25,199 nucleotides of DNA. Origin: Gammaproteobacteria bacterium. GTDB taxonomy: Bacteria; Pseudomonadota; Gammaproteobacteria; PS1; Pseudothioglobaceae. The notes below the pieces were generated by a model. That model was given only the letters and a program-made list of their open reading frames with translations. It had not been told where the DNA came from and did no database searches. Positions within the stretch are counted from its first letter, which is position 1. Each line of letters begins with the position of its first letter. A program made the position numbers and the translations under genes. The DNA lies in NCBI GenBank assembly GCA_029941485.1, contig JAPYOZ010000008.1, positions 1 through 25,199 on the forward strand. Reading direction: 5' to 3'. This document shows, piece after piece, positions 1 through 7,789 of the stretch.

Positions 1-1842
1 CACTTGAGGTTTTTGATCTTTTTTTGGCTTTGGATTACCTTGTGGCTTTTTATTTTTATTCTGGCCTTGGTTCTTATTTTGTCCTTGGTTTTGGTTTTGA
101 TTCCGGTTACGGTTTCTATTGCGATTTCGGTTACGGTTTCTATTGCGATTATTCTGATTGGTTCGTGGGTTGCTTGATTCTTTTTTCTTTGTAGAAAACA
201 ATGTAGATTTTATTTTTTCGAATAATGAAATCTCTTTTTTAGGTATGCGAGAATCTGGTCTATTCACATTAATAGCCGGTTCTTCAGATGTAGTAGTTAG
301 ACCATTTTCGGCGATGCTGTATTGTGGCTTTGATATACCTTGATAACTCTTATGTTCAGATTTCTTATCACCTTTTTGTTTATTGATGGTGAAATTAGGA
401 AATTGCATATAAGGGTTAGGCAATAGAGTAATTTTTATTTCGTGTTTATTTTCTAATCTGGCGATGTCTTGACGTTTCTCATTGAGTAAGTAAGTTATAA
501 CATCAACACTGGATTGGATGGTTAGACGTGTGGTTTGTTTGGATGCATTGCAACCATCTTCTAGTTGTCTTAGGATGGTTAATGACAGTGTTGGAATGGT
601 TGGTGTTGTGCCACTACCACTGCACTGAGGACATGCTCTTTCAACCGATTCAGTTACTGAACTCATTAAGCGTTGTCGCGACATTTCAAGCAATCCGAAT
701 TGTGAGATACTGCCAATTTGAATGCGCGCACGATCAGAGTTAGTGGCTTTCTCCATTTCTTTTTCAATGGATCTTCTGTGTTCCTCAGATGACATGTCGA
801 TAAAATCAATGACAACCAAGCCGCCAATGTCTCGAAGTTGTAATTGAATTGAGATTTCTTTGGCGGCTTCTAAATTAGTGTGATAGGCTGTTTCTTCAAT
901 ATCAGAACCTTTAGTAGCACGGGCCGAGTTAATATCAATGGCTGTTAATGCTTCTGTTGTGTCAAAAACAATGGTTGCACCTGTGCGTAGAGAAACTTCA
1001 CGATTAAACACACTTCTGACTTGAGCCTCAACACCCATGTGATTGAATAAAGAATGCTGAGAAACGTCGAAAAACTTAATGCGATCCAAATAATGAGGTA
1101 ACACGAAACTAACAAATTCTTTGGCGTTTTGAAAGGTCTCTAAATCATCAATAATAACACTGTCTGTATCCTCCCTTAAATAGTCGCGCAGTGTACGAAT
1201 AATAATATCACTTTCTTGATAAATTAAAAAAGGTGCCGAGCGTTTTTCTGACGCTGTATTAATCGAACTCCACAGTTCTGACAAGTAATCCACTTCCCAC
1301 TGCAGTTCTTCTAAATTTTTTCCTGAACCTGCAGTACGAATAATCAAGCCTGAGTCTATCGGCATGGTTATTTGTTTAATAACATCCTTTAAAGATTGCC
1401 TGTCCGATGACGTGATTTGCCTAGATATACCATGACTTTTAGCATTGTTTGGTGTTAGTATCATGTAAGCACCAGCTAGGTTAATATAGGTACTTAGTGC
1501 TGCACCTTTATTGCCACGCTCTTCTTTTTCAACTTGGACAATGATTTCTTGTCCTTCTTTGAGAACATCAGAAATTGTGAGTTTATCGCCTTTGGCTTTA
1601 GTGTCTTTGTACAGGCTTTCAGCAACTTCTTTAAAAGGTAAAAAACCTTGCCTTTCTTTGCCGTAATCGACAAAAGCAGCTTCTAAAGATTGCTCGACGC
1701 GGGAGATTTTCCCTTTGTAAATATTGCCTTTATTTTTTTGATTAAGGCTGGTTTCTATATTGAGATCAGTGAGTTTTTTGTTTTTGACAATGGCAACTCG
1801 GATCTCTTCTTTGTGAGTTGCATTGATAAGAATGTGATTCAT
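1..1842 (-). CDS. rne: Ribonuclease E (3' end beyond the window)
   Basis: Essential endoribonuclease that starts mRNA decay and processes rRNA and tRNA precursors. I translated the reverse strand from ATG at 1840-1842: 614 codons stay open to the window edge, so the C-terminus is missing. An S1 RNA-binding domain lies near residues 35-125. The catalytic metal-binding aspartates fall at D303 (in AIDINS) and D346 (in VVIDFID), and the zinc-link CPQC puts cysteines at 404 and 407. These are the same numbers as in E. coli RNase E, so the catalytic half has essentially no net indels. After about residue 490 the chain becomes low-complexity: a Lys/Ser linker, then an Arg-Asn alternating tract, then Asn/Gln/Lys/Pro-rich sequence, as expected for the disordered RNA-binding scaffold. 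RNase G lacks such a tail, which decides between the two. An AGGA ribosome binding site lies 7 bases before the ATG. Confidence 0.97.
   Translation of the reverse strand, partial: MNHILINATHKEEIRVAIVKNKKLTDLNIETSLNQKNKGNIYKGKISRVEQSLEAAFVDYGKERQGFLPFKEVAESLYKDTKAKGDKLTISDVLKEGQEIIVQVEKEERGNKGAALSTYINLAGAYMILTPNNAKSHGISRQITSSDRQSLKDVIKQITMPIDSGLIIRTAGSGKNLEELQWEVDYLSELWSSINTASEKRSAPFLIYQESDIIIRTLRDYLREDTDSVIIDDLETFQNAKEFVSFVLPHYLDRIKFFDVSQHSLFNHMGVEAQVRSVFNREVSLRTGATIVFDTTEALTAIDINSARATKGSDIEETAYHTNLEAAKEISIQLQLRDIGGLVVIDFIDMSSEEHRRSIEKEMEKATNSDRARIQIGSISQFGLLEMSRQRLMSSVTESVERACPQCSGSGTTPTIPTLSLTILRQLEDGCNASKQTTRLTIQSSVDVITYLLNEKRQDIARLENKHEIKITLLPNPYMQFPNFTINKQKGDKKSEHKSYQGISKPQYSIAENGLTTTSEEPAINVNRPDSRIPKKEISLFEKIKSTLFSTKKKESSNPRTNQNNRNRNRNRNRNRNRNRNQNQNQGQNKNQGQNKNKKPQGNPKPKKDQKPQV
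104..150. repeat. Tandem 24-bp repeat inside rne
   Basis: A 24-bp unit starting at 104 is repeated from 128 and matches to position 150, giving nearly two perfect copies. Read on the minus strand it encodes alternating Arg-Asn residues in the RNase E tail. Less regular Asn/Gln/Gly/Lys repeats follow towards position 1. This looks like slippage-driven expansion of an RNA-binding basic tract. Confidence 0.85.
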
Positions 1843-2142
1843 GGTTAAGTCCTAGTGTTAGTGGACTTTTTCCCGCACGTAGAGGTTCAACACTCGTGTG
1901 CTGAATTGAGATTAAAATGTGATTTAGCTGATTCATAAATGATTCAAAAAACCTATTCCTTATAGGGTTCTAACCCTTTTTTAATTTATTACCTAAGAGG
2001 CTAATAAATGATTGTGTTACTCTATGTGTGGCAAAAAAAAGCCCAAAATATTAATACAGTTTTTGTGGAGTTTTTTTTCTTTTATACACAAAAACATTTA
2101 AAAAATTCTTTTAGCTGATGTACTTAAACATCCAGTTTTGTG
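1843..2142 (-). promoter_or_regulatory. Long structured 5' leader of rne
   Basis: No gene is visible between rne and the reductase gene. If transcription starts near 2136, the rne leader is about 290 nt. Visible structures (plus-strand positions) are: a stem near the 5' end at about 2112-2134 with one bulged base; an A8/U8 pair (2071-2078 with 2033-2040); and two mutually exclusive hairpins, 1965-1976 (arms GGGT and ACCC) and 1952-1966 (arms CCTAT and ATAGG). E. coli RNase E controls its own synthesis through hairpins in a roughly 360-nt leader. I infer a similar role here from length and position; I did not identify a sequence match to the Rfam rne5 element. Confidence 0.5.
2081..2099 (-). 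promoter_or_regulatory. Possible second rne promoter P2
   Basis: TATAAA (2081-2086, minus strand) is preceded by the 13-bp sequence AAATGTTTTTGTG at 2087-2099. The same 13 bp occur before the P1 -10 box at 2150-2162. The promoter region therefore appears to be partly duplicated. The -10 is weaker than in P1, and I cannot tell whether it is active. Confidence 0.35.
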
Positions 2143-2151
2143 ATTATAGCA
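2143..2151 (-). promoter_or_regulatory. rne promoter P1 (extended -10)
   Basis: Minus-strand TGCTATAAT is a consensus extended -10 element, with TATAAT at 2143-2148. It lies just after the stop codon of the upstream reductase gene (2173-2175). No good -35 is seen at 16-18 bp, which is acceptable for an extended -10 promoter. Predicted start near 2136. Confidence 0.65.
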
Positions 2152-2172
2152 CAAAAACATTTCGTTGAGCGT

Positions 2173-2892
2173 TTACTGATTTAATGTTCGACCACCGTCA
2201 ACGTTAATAATTTGCCCAGTAATGTAGGGCGAGTTGGCTAAAAATAAAACCGTATTAGCAATGTCACCTGCATCACCTTGCCTTTCTAATGCAATTTTAC
2301 TTAGCATTTTATTTTTTTGATCTTCGGTAAGTTTTGCTTCATTTTCTGGCCAAATAATAGAACCAGGAGATACGCCACAAACACGAATATTGGGCGCTAA
2401 TTCTTTAGCCAAGGTTTTTGTCATCATTGCAAGGCCGGCTTTAGAGATGTTATAAATCGAATGATTTTTAAGCGGGCGTTCAGCATGGACATCAACAATG
2501 TTAATAATACAGCCATTGTTTTTTAACAAGGTTGGTGCTAACGTTTGAGATAAGAAAAATGGAGCTATTAAATTAGTTGCCATGATTTGATTCCATGAAT
2601 TTTGACTTGCTTCATTGATAGGTGTTGGGTAAAAAACTGAAGCATTGTTAACCAAAATATCTAAACTGTCTATGGCGTTGGCAAGTGTTTTAACAGCATC
2701 AAGGTTCGACAATTCTGCTTGCAGTGTGGTTGCTGAATTGCTACGTTTGTTGTTGAGTTGCTGTGCTAAGGCTAAAGCCTCTTGTTCGGAATGACGGTAA
2801 TGAATAATAACGTTGTAGTTGTTTTCATGCAATGTTTGAGTGATTTGTGCACCAATACGTTGTGCACCACCGGTGATTAATGCTGTTTTCAT
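2173..2892 (-). CDS. folM: Pteridine reductase, FolM-like SDR
   Basis: Short-chain dehydrogenase of 239 residues that probably reduces pterins (dihydromonapterin or dihydrofolate) with NADPH in the cytosol. It has the pteridine-reductase nucleotide motif TGGAQRIG (residues 7-14) in place of the classical TGxxxGxG, then NNAS at 82-85 followed by PTPI. The active site is D134, Y147 and K151. The usual SDR Ser is replaced by Asp, and the 13-residue Asp-to-Tyr spacing equals D181/Y194 of Leishmania PTR1. The PGSIIWPE segment (176-183) is also typical of the bacterial FolM group. The start codon is only 16 bp from the divergent methyltransferase gene and has no clear ribosome binding site. The substrate is inferred; some related SDRs act on other carbonyls. 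Confidence 0.85.
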   Translation of the reverse strand: MKTALITGGAQRIGAQITQTLHENNYNVIIHYRHSEQEALALAQQLNNKRSNSATTLQAELSNLDAVKTLANAIDSLDILVNNASVFYPTPINEASQNSWNQIMATNLIAPFFLSQTLAPTLLKNNGCIINIVDVHAERPLKNHSIYNISKAGLAMMTKTLAKELAPNIRVCGVSPGSIIWPENEAKLTEDQKNKMLSKIALERQGDAGDIANTVLFLANSPYITGQIINVDGGRTLNQ

Positions 2893-2899
2893 ATAAAAT
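2892..2899 (+). promoter_or_regulatory. Possible -10 box in the 16-bp divergent gap
   Basis: TATAAAAT spans the gap between two divergent start codons. Either TATAAA (2892-2897) or TAAAAT (2894-2899) could be a -10 box for the plus-strand gene, giving a near-leaderless mRNA. No convincing -35 is present, so this is weak. Confidence 0.25.
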
Positions 2900-2908
2900 A
2901 CTGACTCA

Positions 2909-4003
2909 ATGAGCCTCGAAGAGATAATTAAAAATACTATTATACAAAAATCTGAGCCTATAGGTTTTGATGAATTTATGGATTTGGCTTTGTATTATCC
3001 AGCCAAAGGTTATTACAGCGCTGGTGCGCAAAAATTTGGCGAACAAGGGGATTTTGTTACCGCACCCGAAACTTCTGATTTATTTGGTTATTGCTTGGCA
3101 CGACAGTGTGCCCAGATACTAAATAGTAAAAATGATATTTTGGAATTTGGTGCAGGTAGTGGTGTTCTGGCTAGCCAAATTTTATTTGAACTAGGGCGAT
3201 TGGACAAGTTACCAAATAAATATTATATTTTAGAAGTGAGCGCTGAACTTAAGCACAGACAGAAGGAGATAATTAATAAAGTCTTGCCTGAATTAATGGA
3301 TAGGGTGGTTTGGCTAGATACTTTGCCACGGAATTTTTCAGGCGTGGTAATTGCCAATGAAGTGCTTGATGCAATGCCAGCAAAGCGTTTGATTAAGAAA
3401 AAAAACCATTTTGTTGAATTGGGCGTTGGTTGTAAAGATGGTCAATTAGTATGGCAACCTTTTCAGCGTCCTTATGTTAGTCAAAAGGCGTTACTGCCTA
3501 AAGACGCTGCTACGGGTTATGTGACTGAAGTGAATGCTAGAGCCATGGCATGGGTAAATTCTTTATTTGAGACGATGAATCAAGGTTTGGTTTTATTGGT
3601 TGATTACGGTATGGGAAGGGATGAGTATTTTCACCCTCAGCGTGGCGAAGGCACATTGAGATGCTATTATCAGCACAAGGCCAGTGACGATCCTTTTGTA
3701 CATGTGGGTCAACAAGACATCACCACTTCGGTTAATTTTTCCGATGTGGCAGATCAAGCAAAAAATAGTGGCTTTACAATTGCGGGTTACGCCACTCAAG
3801 CGATGTTTTTAATTTCATTAGGAATTGATGAATATTTATCCGTTGAAACCGATGAAAGCAAACGCATTGGGCTGGCACAGCAGATCAAACAATTAGTATT
3901 GCCAAGTGCGATGGGAGAAAGCTTTAAAGTCTTAGCATTGAGCAAAAATAGACAAGTAAAATTAAACGGGTTCAAAGAACAAGATTTAACGCATAAGTTG
4001 TAA
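2909..4003 (+). CDS. MidA/NDUFAF7-family SAM-dependent methyltransferase
   Basis: Class I methyltransferase of 364 residues in the COG1565 (DUF185) family. The family signature appears as GYYS near residue 34, GDFVTAPETS near 48-57, the SAM-binding loop LEFGAGSGVLASQ at 78-90, ANEVLDAMPAKR near the middle, and a VDYG motif further on. The mitochondrial homologue NDUFAF7 methylates an arginine of the complex I subunit NDUFS2. The bacterial substrate is unknown to me, so complex I assembly is only a suggestion. ATG at 2909 has no Shine-Dalgarno sequence. A -10-like TAAAAT at 2894-2899 would place transcription start 2-3 bases before the ATG. It is followed 26 bp downstream by uppP. Confidence 0.9.
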   Translation: MSLEEIIKNTIIQKSEPIGFDEFMDLALYYPAKGYYSAGAQKFGEQGDFVTAPETSDLFGYCLARQCAQILNSKNDILEFGAGSGVLASQILFELGRLDKLPNKYYILEVSAELKHRQKEIINKVLPELMDRVVWLDTLPRNFSGVVIANEVLDAMPAKRLIKKKNHFVELGVGCKDGQLVWQPFQRPYVSQKALLPKDAATGYVTEVNARAMAWVNSLFETMNQGLVLLVDYGMGRDEYFHPQRGEGTLRCYYQHKASDDPFVHVGQQDITTSVNFSDVADQAKNSGFTIAGYATQAMFLISLGIDEYLSVETDESKRIGLAQQIKQLVLPSAMGESFKVLALSKNRQVKLNGFKEQDLTHKL

Positions 4004-4029
4004 CTTTATTTAATAGAAAAGATTTTTAG

Positions 4030-4824
4030 ATGGATATTTTTCAAACAATCATATTGGCACTGATTCAAGGACTAAGTGAGTTCTTGCCAATTTCCTCATC
4101 TGCACATTTGATCTTAGTGCCGAAAATAGTCAATTGGCCTGATCAAGGATTAGCATTCGATGTAGTGGTGCACTTAGGGACGCTAAGCGCCATTGTTTAT
4201 TATTACCGTGAAGTCATTAAGCAATTAAGTGTTGATTTTTATTATTCAGTGATTAAGGTACAAAACATTGGTCAATCTAGACTTGCCTGGGGTGTTTTAC
4301 TAGGTACTATTCCAGTGGGATTATCGGGCCTTTTTTTTAAGGATTTTATCGAATTTAATTTACGATCAATTGAAGTGATTGCTTATTCAACTTTATTGTT
4401 CGGTGTTTTATTAGGTTTCGCCAGTTGGCTAAACGCTAAAAACAACAAATCCAGAGAGTTACTCAATTGGACAGACGTGGCATTTGTTGGTGTTATGCAG
4501 GCTTTAGCGCTTATTCCAGGCACCTCTAGATCGGGAATAACCATCACTGCAGGGTTGTTGATAGGCTTGTCTCGGCAAATGTCTACTCAGTTTGCCTTTT
4601 TGTTGTCCATTCCAGTCATTGCATTGTCAGCAATATTGATGTTATTGGATTTGTATCATCAGCCTTATTTGGTTAATTGGCCGTTGCTAATTTTAGGCTT
4701 TTCCATATCGGCATTAAGTGCCTATTTCACCGTTGTTTTCTTTATTAAATTATTAGACACCATTGGGCTTATGCCGTTTGTTATTTATCGAATCATACTA
4801 GGGGTATTGTTATTAGTACTATAG
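4030..4824 (+). CDS. uppP: Undecaprenyl-diphosphatase (UppP/BacA)
   Basis: Integral membrane enzyme that dephosphorylates undecaprenyl diphosphate, recycling the lipid carrier for peptidoglycan and other envelope polymers. The 264 residues, the two BacA signatures and the hydrophobic pattern match the family: GLSEFLPISSSAHL at 14-27 with acidic E17, and PGTSRSG at 163-169 with R167. The position of the first conserved glutamate of E. coli BacA (E17 there) is Gln13 here, which is common in the ALIQG-type branch. Several hydrophobic helices follow to the C-terminus. The gene ends at TAG 4822-4824 and probably overlaps the true start of pepN. An AGGGG motif inside its last codons (about 4800-4804) seems to act as the ribosome binding site for pepN. 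Confidence 0.95.
   Translation: MDIFQTIILALIQGLSEFLPISSSAHLILVPKIVNWPDQGLAFDVVVHLGTLSAIVYYYREVIKQLSVDFYYSVIKVQNIGQSRLAWGVLLGTIPVGLSGLFFKDFIEFNLRSIEVIAYSTLLFGVLLGFASWLNAKNNKSRELLNWTDVAFVGVMQALALIPGTSRSGITITAGLLIGLSRQMSTQFAFLLSIPVIALSAILMLLDLYHQPYLVNWPLLILGFSISALSAYFTVVFFIKLLDTIGLMPFVIYRIILGVLLLVL
4800..4804 (+). promoter_or_regulatory. Ribosome binding site deciding the pepN start
   Basis: AGGGG, inside the end of uppP, is the only good Shine-Dalgarno match in the pepN start region. It is 7 bases from ATT 4812. No such motif precedes TTG 4899. Confidence 0.55.
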
Positions 4825-7325
4825 TTCCACAGCCTATTTATCGTAAAGATTACCAGCCAAGTGAGTATTTAATTCATACGACTGAACTTAGTTTTGAATT
4901 GTTGAAAGATGAAACAATTGTTTCGTCAAAGGTAAATTATTATCAAAATCCAGTTTTAACTAGCAAATCAAATACTTTGTTTTTAAACGGTATTGGTTTA
5001 GAATTGATGTCTATTACGATTGATGGCATTGAACCTAATCACAAGGTGGTTAAAGGTGGTTTGGAGTTAAGCGATCTTTCAGATGAATTTGTTTTAGAAA
5101 TTACCACACGCATTCATCCAGAAAAAAATACCAGCCTTAATGGCTTGTATCAATCAAGTGGTAATTTTTGTACCCAATGTGAGGCGCATGGGTTTAGGCA
5201 GATTACTTATTATTTAGACAGACCGGATGTATTAAGTGTATTTACCACACACATCAAGGCTGACCCTAAACACTATCCAATATTACTGAGTAATGGTAAT
5301 TTGATTTCAAATAAATTAGGCGAGGTAACGTGGCACGATCCTAGCCTTAAACCTTGTTATTTGTTTGCTTTAGTGGCGGGTGATTTTGCCGTATTAGAAG
5401 ATACTTACAGCACCATCAGTGGTAAGGAAGTTGCACTCAAGATTTATGTCGAACCACATAATATTGATAAAACTCAGTTTGCCATGGACTCACTTAAACG
5501 TTCGTTTGCTTGGGATGAGCAACGTTTTGGTCTTGAATACGATCTTGATATTTACATGATTGTAGCGGTTGATGATTTCAATATGGGGGCGATGGAAAAT
5601 AAAGGCCTTAATATCTTTAACTCAACTTATGTGCTTGCCAATCCTAAAACTGCAACGGACAAGGATTTTATTAATATTGAAGCAGTGATTGGACATGAAT
5701 ATTTTCATAACTGGACGGGTAATCGAGTTACTTGCCAAGATTGGTTTCAACTAAGTTTAAAAGAAGGGCTAACTGTTTTTAGAGACCAAGAGTTTACGTC
5801 TGATTTACATTCTCGACCAATCAAGCGTATTGAAGATGTGAATGGCTTACGTACTTTTCAATTTGCCGAAGATTCGGGGCCAATGAGGCACCCAGTAAGG
5901 CCAGAGTCGTACATTGAAATGAATAACTTCTACACCTTTACCGTGTATGAGAAGGGTGCAGAAGTTATTCGCATGATTCATACTTTTTTAGGTGAAGAAG
6001 GCTTTCAAAAAGGCATGAAACTTTATTTTAAGCGCCATGATGGGCAAGCAGTAACGATTGATGATTTTGTGTCAGCGATGAGTGATGCCAATGATTTTGA
6101 TTTTAAACCTTTCATGACTTGGTATTCGCAGCCAGGTACGCCTGAAGTTGAAGTAAACACTGAGTACGATGCCCAGCAAAAAACTTACAAAGCGACTTTT
6201 AAACAAGAGGGCGAGCACACTTACTATTTACCGATCCGCTATGGTTTGATGAATCAACAAGGTGAAGAGATCGAACAAGGTATTTTGGTGTTAGATCAAA
6301 ATCAAAAAACGTTTGAATTTAAAGATATTCAAGATGAGCCCATTCCTTCTTGGTTGCGTGGTTTTTCAGCCCCTATTAAACTGACTTCAAATCTTAAGAC
6401 TGAGCAAAAAATCTTTTTATGTGAGCATGATACTGATGCATTTAGTCGTTGGGATAATGCACAAGCGTTATGGTCATCATTAATACTTAATCCTGAGCAG
6501 ATTGATGAAGGTGCGTTGTTTAGTGCTTTTGAAAATATTCTGACTAAAGAAACCGATAACGCGTTAATAAGTGAATTATTGACTCTGCCATCAGAGCGAC
6601 TGATTCATTTGCAAATGGATGAGATTAATATTATTGAGGCCAGACAAAAACGAGAAGCGGTTATTGATAAAATCGTTCAGCGTTTCAAGCCTGTCTTACT
6701 TGGTATTTATAATAGGTTGAATACTGCTGATGTGTTTGAACTCACACCAGAGGCGGTAGGTGCTCGATCATTAAAGAATATCTGTTTGTCTTATTTGGTT
6801 AAAGCAGGTGAATTTGAGCTGGCCTATCATCAGTTTGAATCAGCCAGTTGCATGAGTGATCGTCTGGCTGCTTTTAATGCTTTATTGTCAGTTGATAATT
6901 CGTATCAGGATCAGGTGATTCAACAAATGTTTGCACTTTATCAAAATGATGTTCAAGTAATGGATAAGTGGTTTGCTGCTCAAGCATTAGCACCTGGAAA
7001 TGGTGTGGATGAGATTAAGCAACTAATGCGGCATGCGTTATTTTCATTTAACACACCGAATCGATTGCGTAGTGTTATTGGCAGTTTTGCCAGTAATTTT
7101 ATTCAGTTTCACAATCAGCAAGGTTATGAATTACTCACCGAGGTGATTATTAAGCTCAACACTTCTAACCCGCAAATTGGTGCACGATTGGTGAGTGTTT
7201 ATAACCATTGGAGGCGATACACGCCTGAATTACGAGATTTGCAAAAGCAACAATTAGAAGCTATTTTATCTACTGAAGATTTATCCAATGATATTTTTGA
7301 AATTGTTCAGGCAGCGTTAAAGTGA
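4812..7325 (+). CDS. pepN: Aminopeptidase N (M1 family), probable ATT start
   Basis: Zinc aminopeptidase that removes N-terminal residues from peptides. It has GAMEN, the zinc motif HEYFH followed by NWTGNRVTC, and the downstream ligand in LKEGLTVFRDQEF. The first usual start codon in this frame is TTG at 4899, which would remove the conserved N-terminal YRKDYQP segment encoded at 4839-4859. From the in-frame stop at 4746 to that TTG there is no ATG, GTG, TTG or CTG. ATT at 4812 lies 7 bases after AGGGG. Starting there gives 837 residues and puts the zinc ligands at H295, H299 and E318, two below E. coli PepN (H297, H301, E320). The gene overlaps uppP by 13 bp and pncC by 4 bp. Identity is certain; the start codon is inferred. 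Confidence 0.93.
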   Translation: MSTIVPQPIYRKDYQPSEYLIHTTELSFELLKDETIVSSKVNYYQNPVLTSKSNTLFLNGIGLELMSITIDGIEPNHKVVKGGLELSDLSDEFVLEITTRIHPEKNTSLNGLYQSSGNFCTQCEAHGFRQITYYLDRPDVLSVFTTHIKADPKHYPILLSNGNLISNKLGEVTWHDPSLKPCYLFALVAGDFAVLEDTYSTISGKEVALKIYVEPHNIDKTQFAMDSLKRSFAWDEQRFGLEYDLDIYMIVAVDDFNMGAMENKGLNIFNSTYVLANPKTATDKDFINIEAVIGHEYFHNWTGNRVTCQDWFQLSLKEGLTVFRDQEFTSDLHSRPIKRIEDVNGLRTFQFAEDSGPMRHPVRPESYIEMNNFYTFTVYEKGAEVIRMIHTFLGEEGFQKGMKLYFKRHDGQAVTIDDFVSAMSDANDFDFKPFMTWYSQPGTPEVEVNTEYDAQQKTYKATFKQEGEHTYYLPIRYGLMNQQGEEIEQGILVLDQNQKTFEFKDIQDEPIPSWLRGFSAPIKLTSNLKTEQKIFLCEHDTDAFSRWDNAQALWSSLILNPEQIDEGALFSAFENILTKETDNALISELLTLPSERLIHLQMDEINIIEARQKREAVIDKIVQRFKPVLLGIYNRLNTADVFELTPEAVGARSLKNICLSYLVKAGEFELAYHQFESASCMSDRLAAFNALLSVDNSYQDQVIQQMFALYQNDVQVMDKWFAAQALAPGNGVDEIKQLMRHALFSFNTPNRLRSVIGSFASNFIQFHNQQGYELLTEVIIKLNTSNPQIGARLVSVYNHWRRYTPELRDLQKQQLEAILSTEDLSNDIFEIVQAALK

Positions 7326-7789
7326 CAATACAAGATTTGAGTCAGTTACTTATCAATAAATCATTTACTATTTCGGTAGCAGAGTCTTGTACAGGTGGTA
7401 ACTTGTCTGCTTTGTTAACTAGCATTTCTGGTTCGTCCGTCTATTTTGATCGAGGTTATATTACTTACAGTAATCAGGCAAAAGTAGACATGCTCAATGT
7501 GCAAACAGCATCACTGAAGAGTTTTGGTGCAGTAAGCGAACAAATTGCCACGGAAATGGTTAAAGGCGTTATGAAAAATTCCAACAGTGATATCGGTGTG
7601 TCTGTTACTGGTATTGCCGGACCAACGGGTGGTACAAAAAACAAGCCTGTAGGCATGGTTTGTTTTGGTTTTTGCATACAAGATAAATGCTTTAGCATCA
7701 CTCAAAATTTTAAAGGAAATCGAGAAACTGTGGTGGCCAGTAGTGTTGATTTTGTTATACAGACTTTAGTCGATGAACTATCCGCATAA
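7322..7789 (+). CDS. pncC: Nicotinamide-nucleotide amidohydrolase (CinA C-terminal domain)
   Basis: Deamidates NMN to nicotinate mononucleotide, returning the by-product of NAD-dependent DNA ligase to NAD synthesis. This is the single-domain, 155-residue form without the N-terminal molybdopterin-binding-like domain of full CinA. Signatures are VAESCTGG (19-26), the SGSSVYFDRGYITYSNQAK region near 36-54, and GIAGPTGG near 98-105. It starts with GTG at 7322, inside the last codons of pepN (GTGA overlap), suggesting translational coupling. It overlaps dusA by 17 bp. No separate Shine-Dalgarno is evident. Confidence 0.92.
   Translation: MTIQDLSQLLINKSFTISVAESCTGGNLSALLTSISGSSVYFDRGYITYSNQAKVDMLNVQTASLKSFGAVSEQIATEMVKGVMKNSNSDIGVSVTGIAGPTGGTKNKPVGMVCFGFCIQDKCFSITQNFKGNRETVVASSVDFVIQTLVDELSA

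Noticed and set aside
104..150. CRISPR-like direct repeat.
   Set aside because: The repeat is contiguous with no spacers and lies in frame in the rne coding region.
158..743. Plus-strand open frames at 158-343 and 528-743.
   Set aside because: They lie antisense to rne, whose translation is intact with catalytic and zinc residues at the E. coli positions; no ribosome binding site or family match.
4899..4901. TTG as pepN start.
   Set aside because: No ribosome binding site, and it would remove the conserved N-terminal segment; numbering would be 31 short of E. coli instead of 2.
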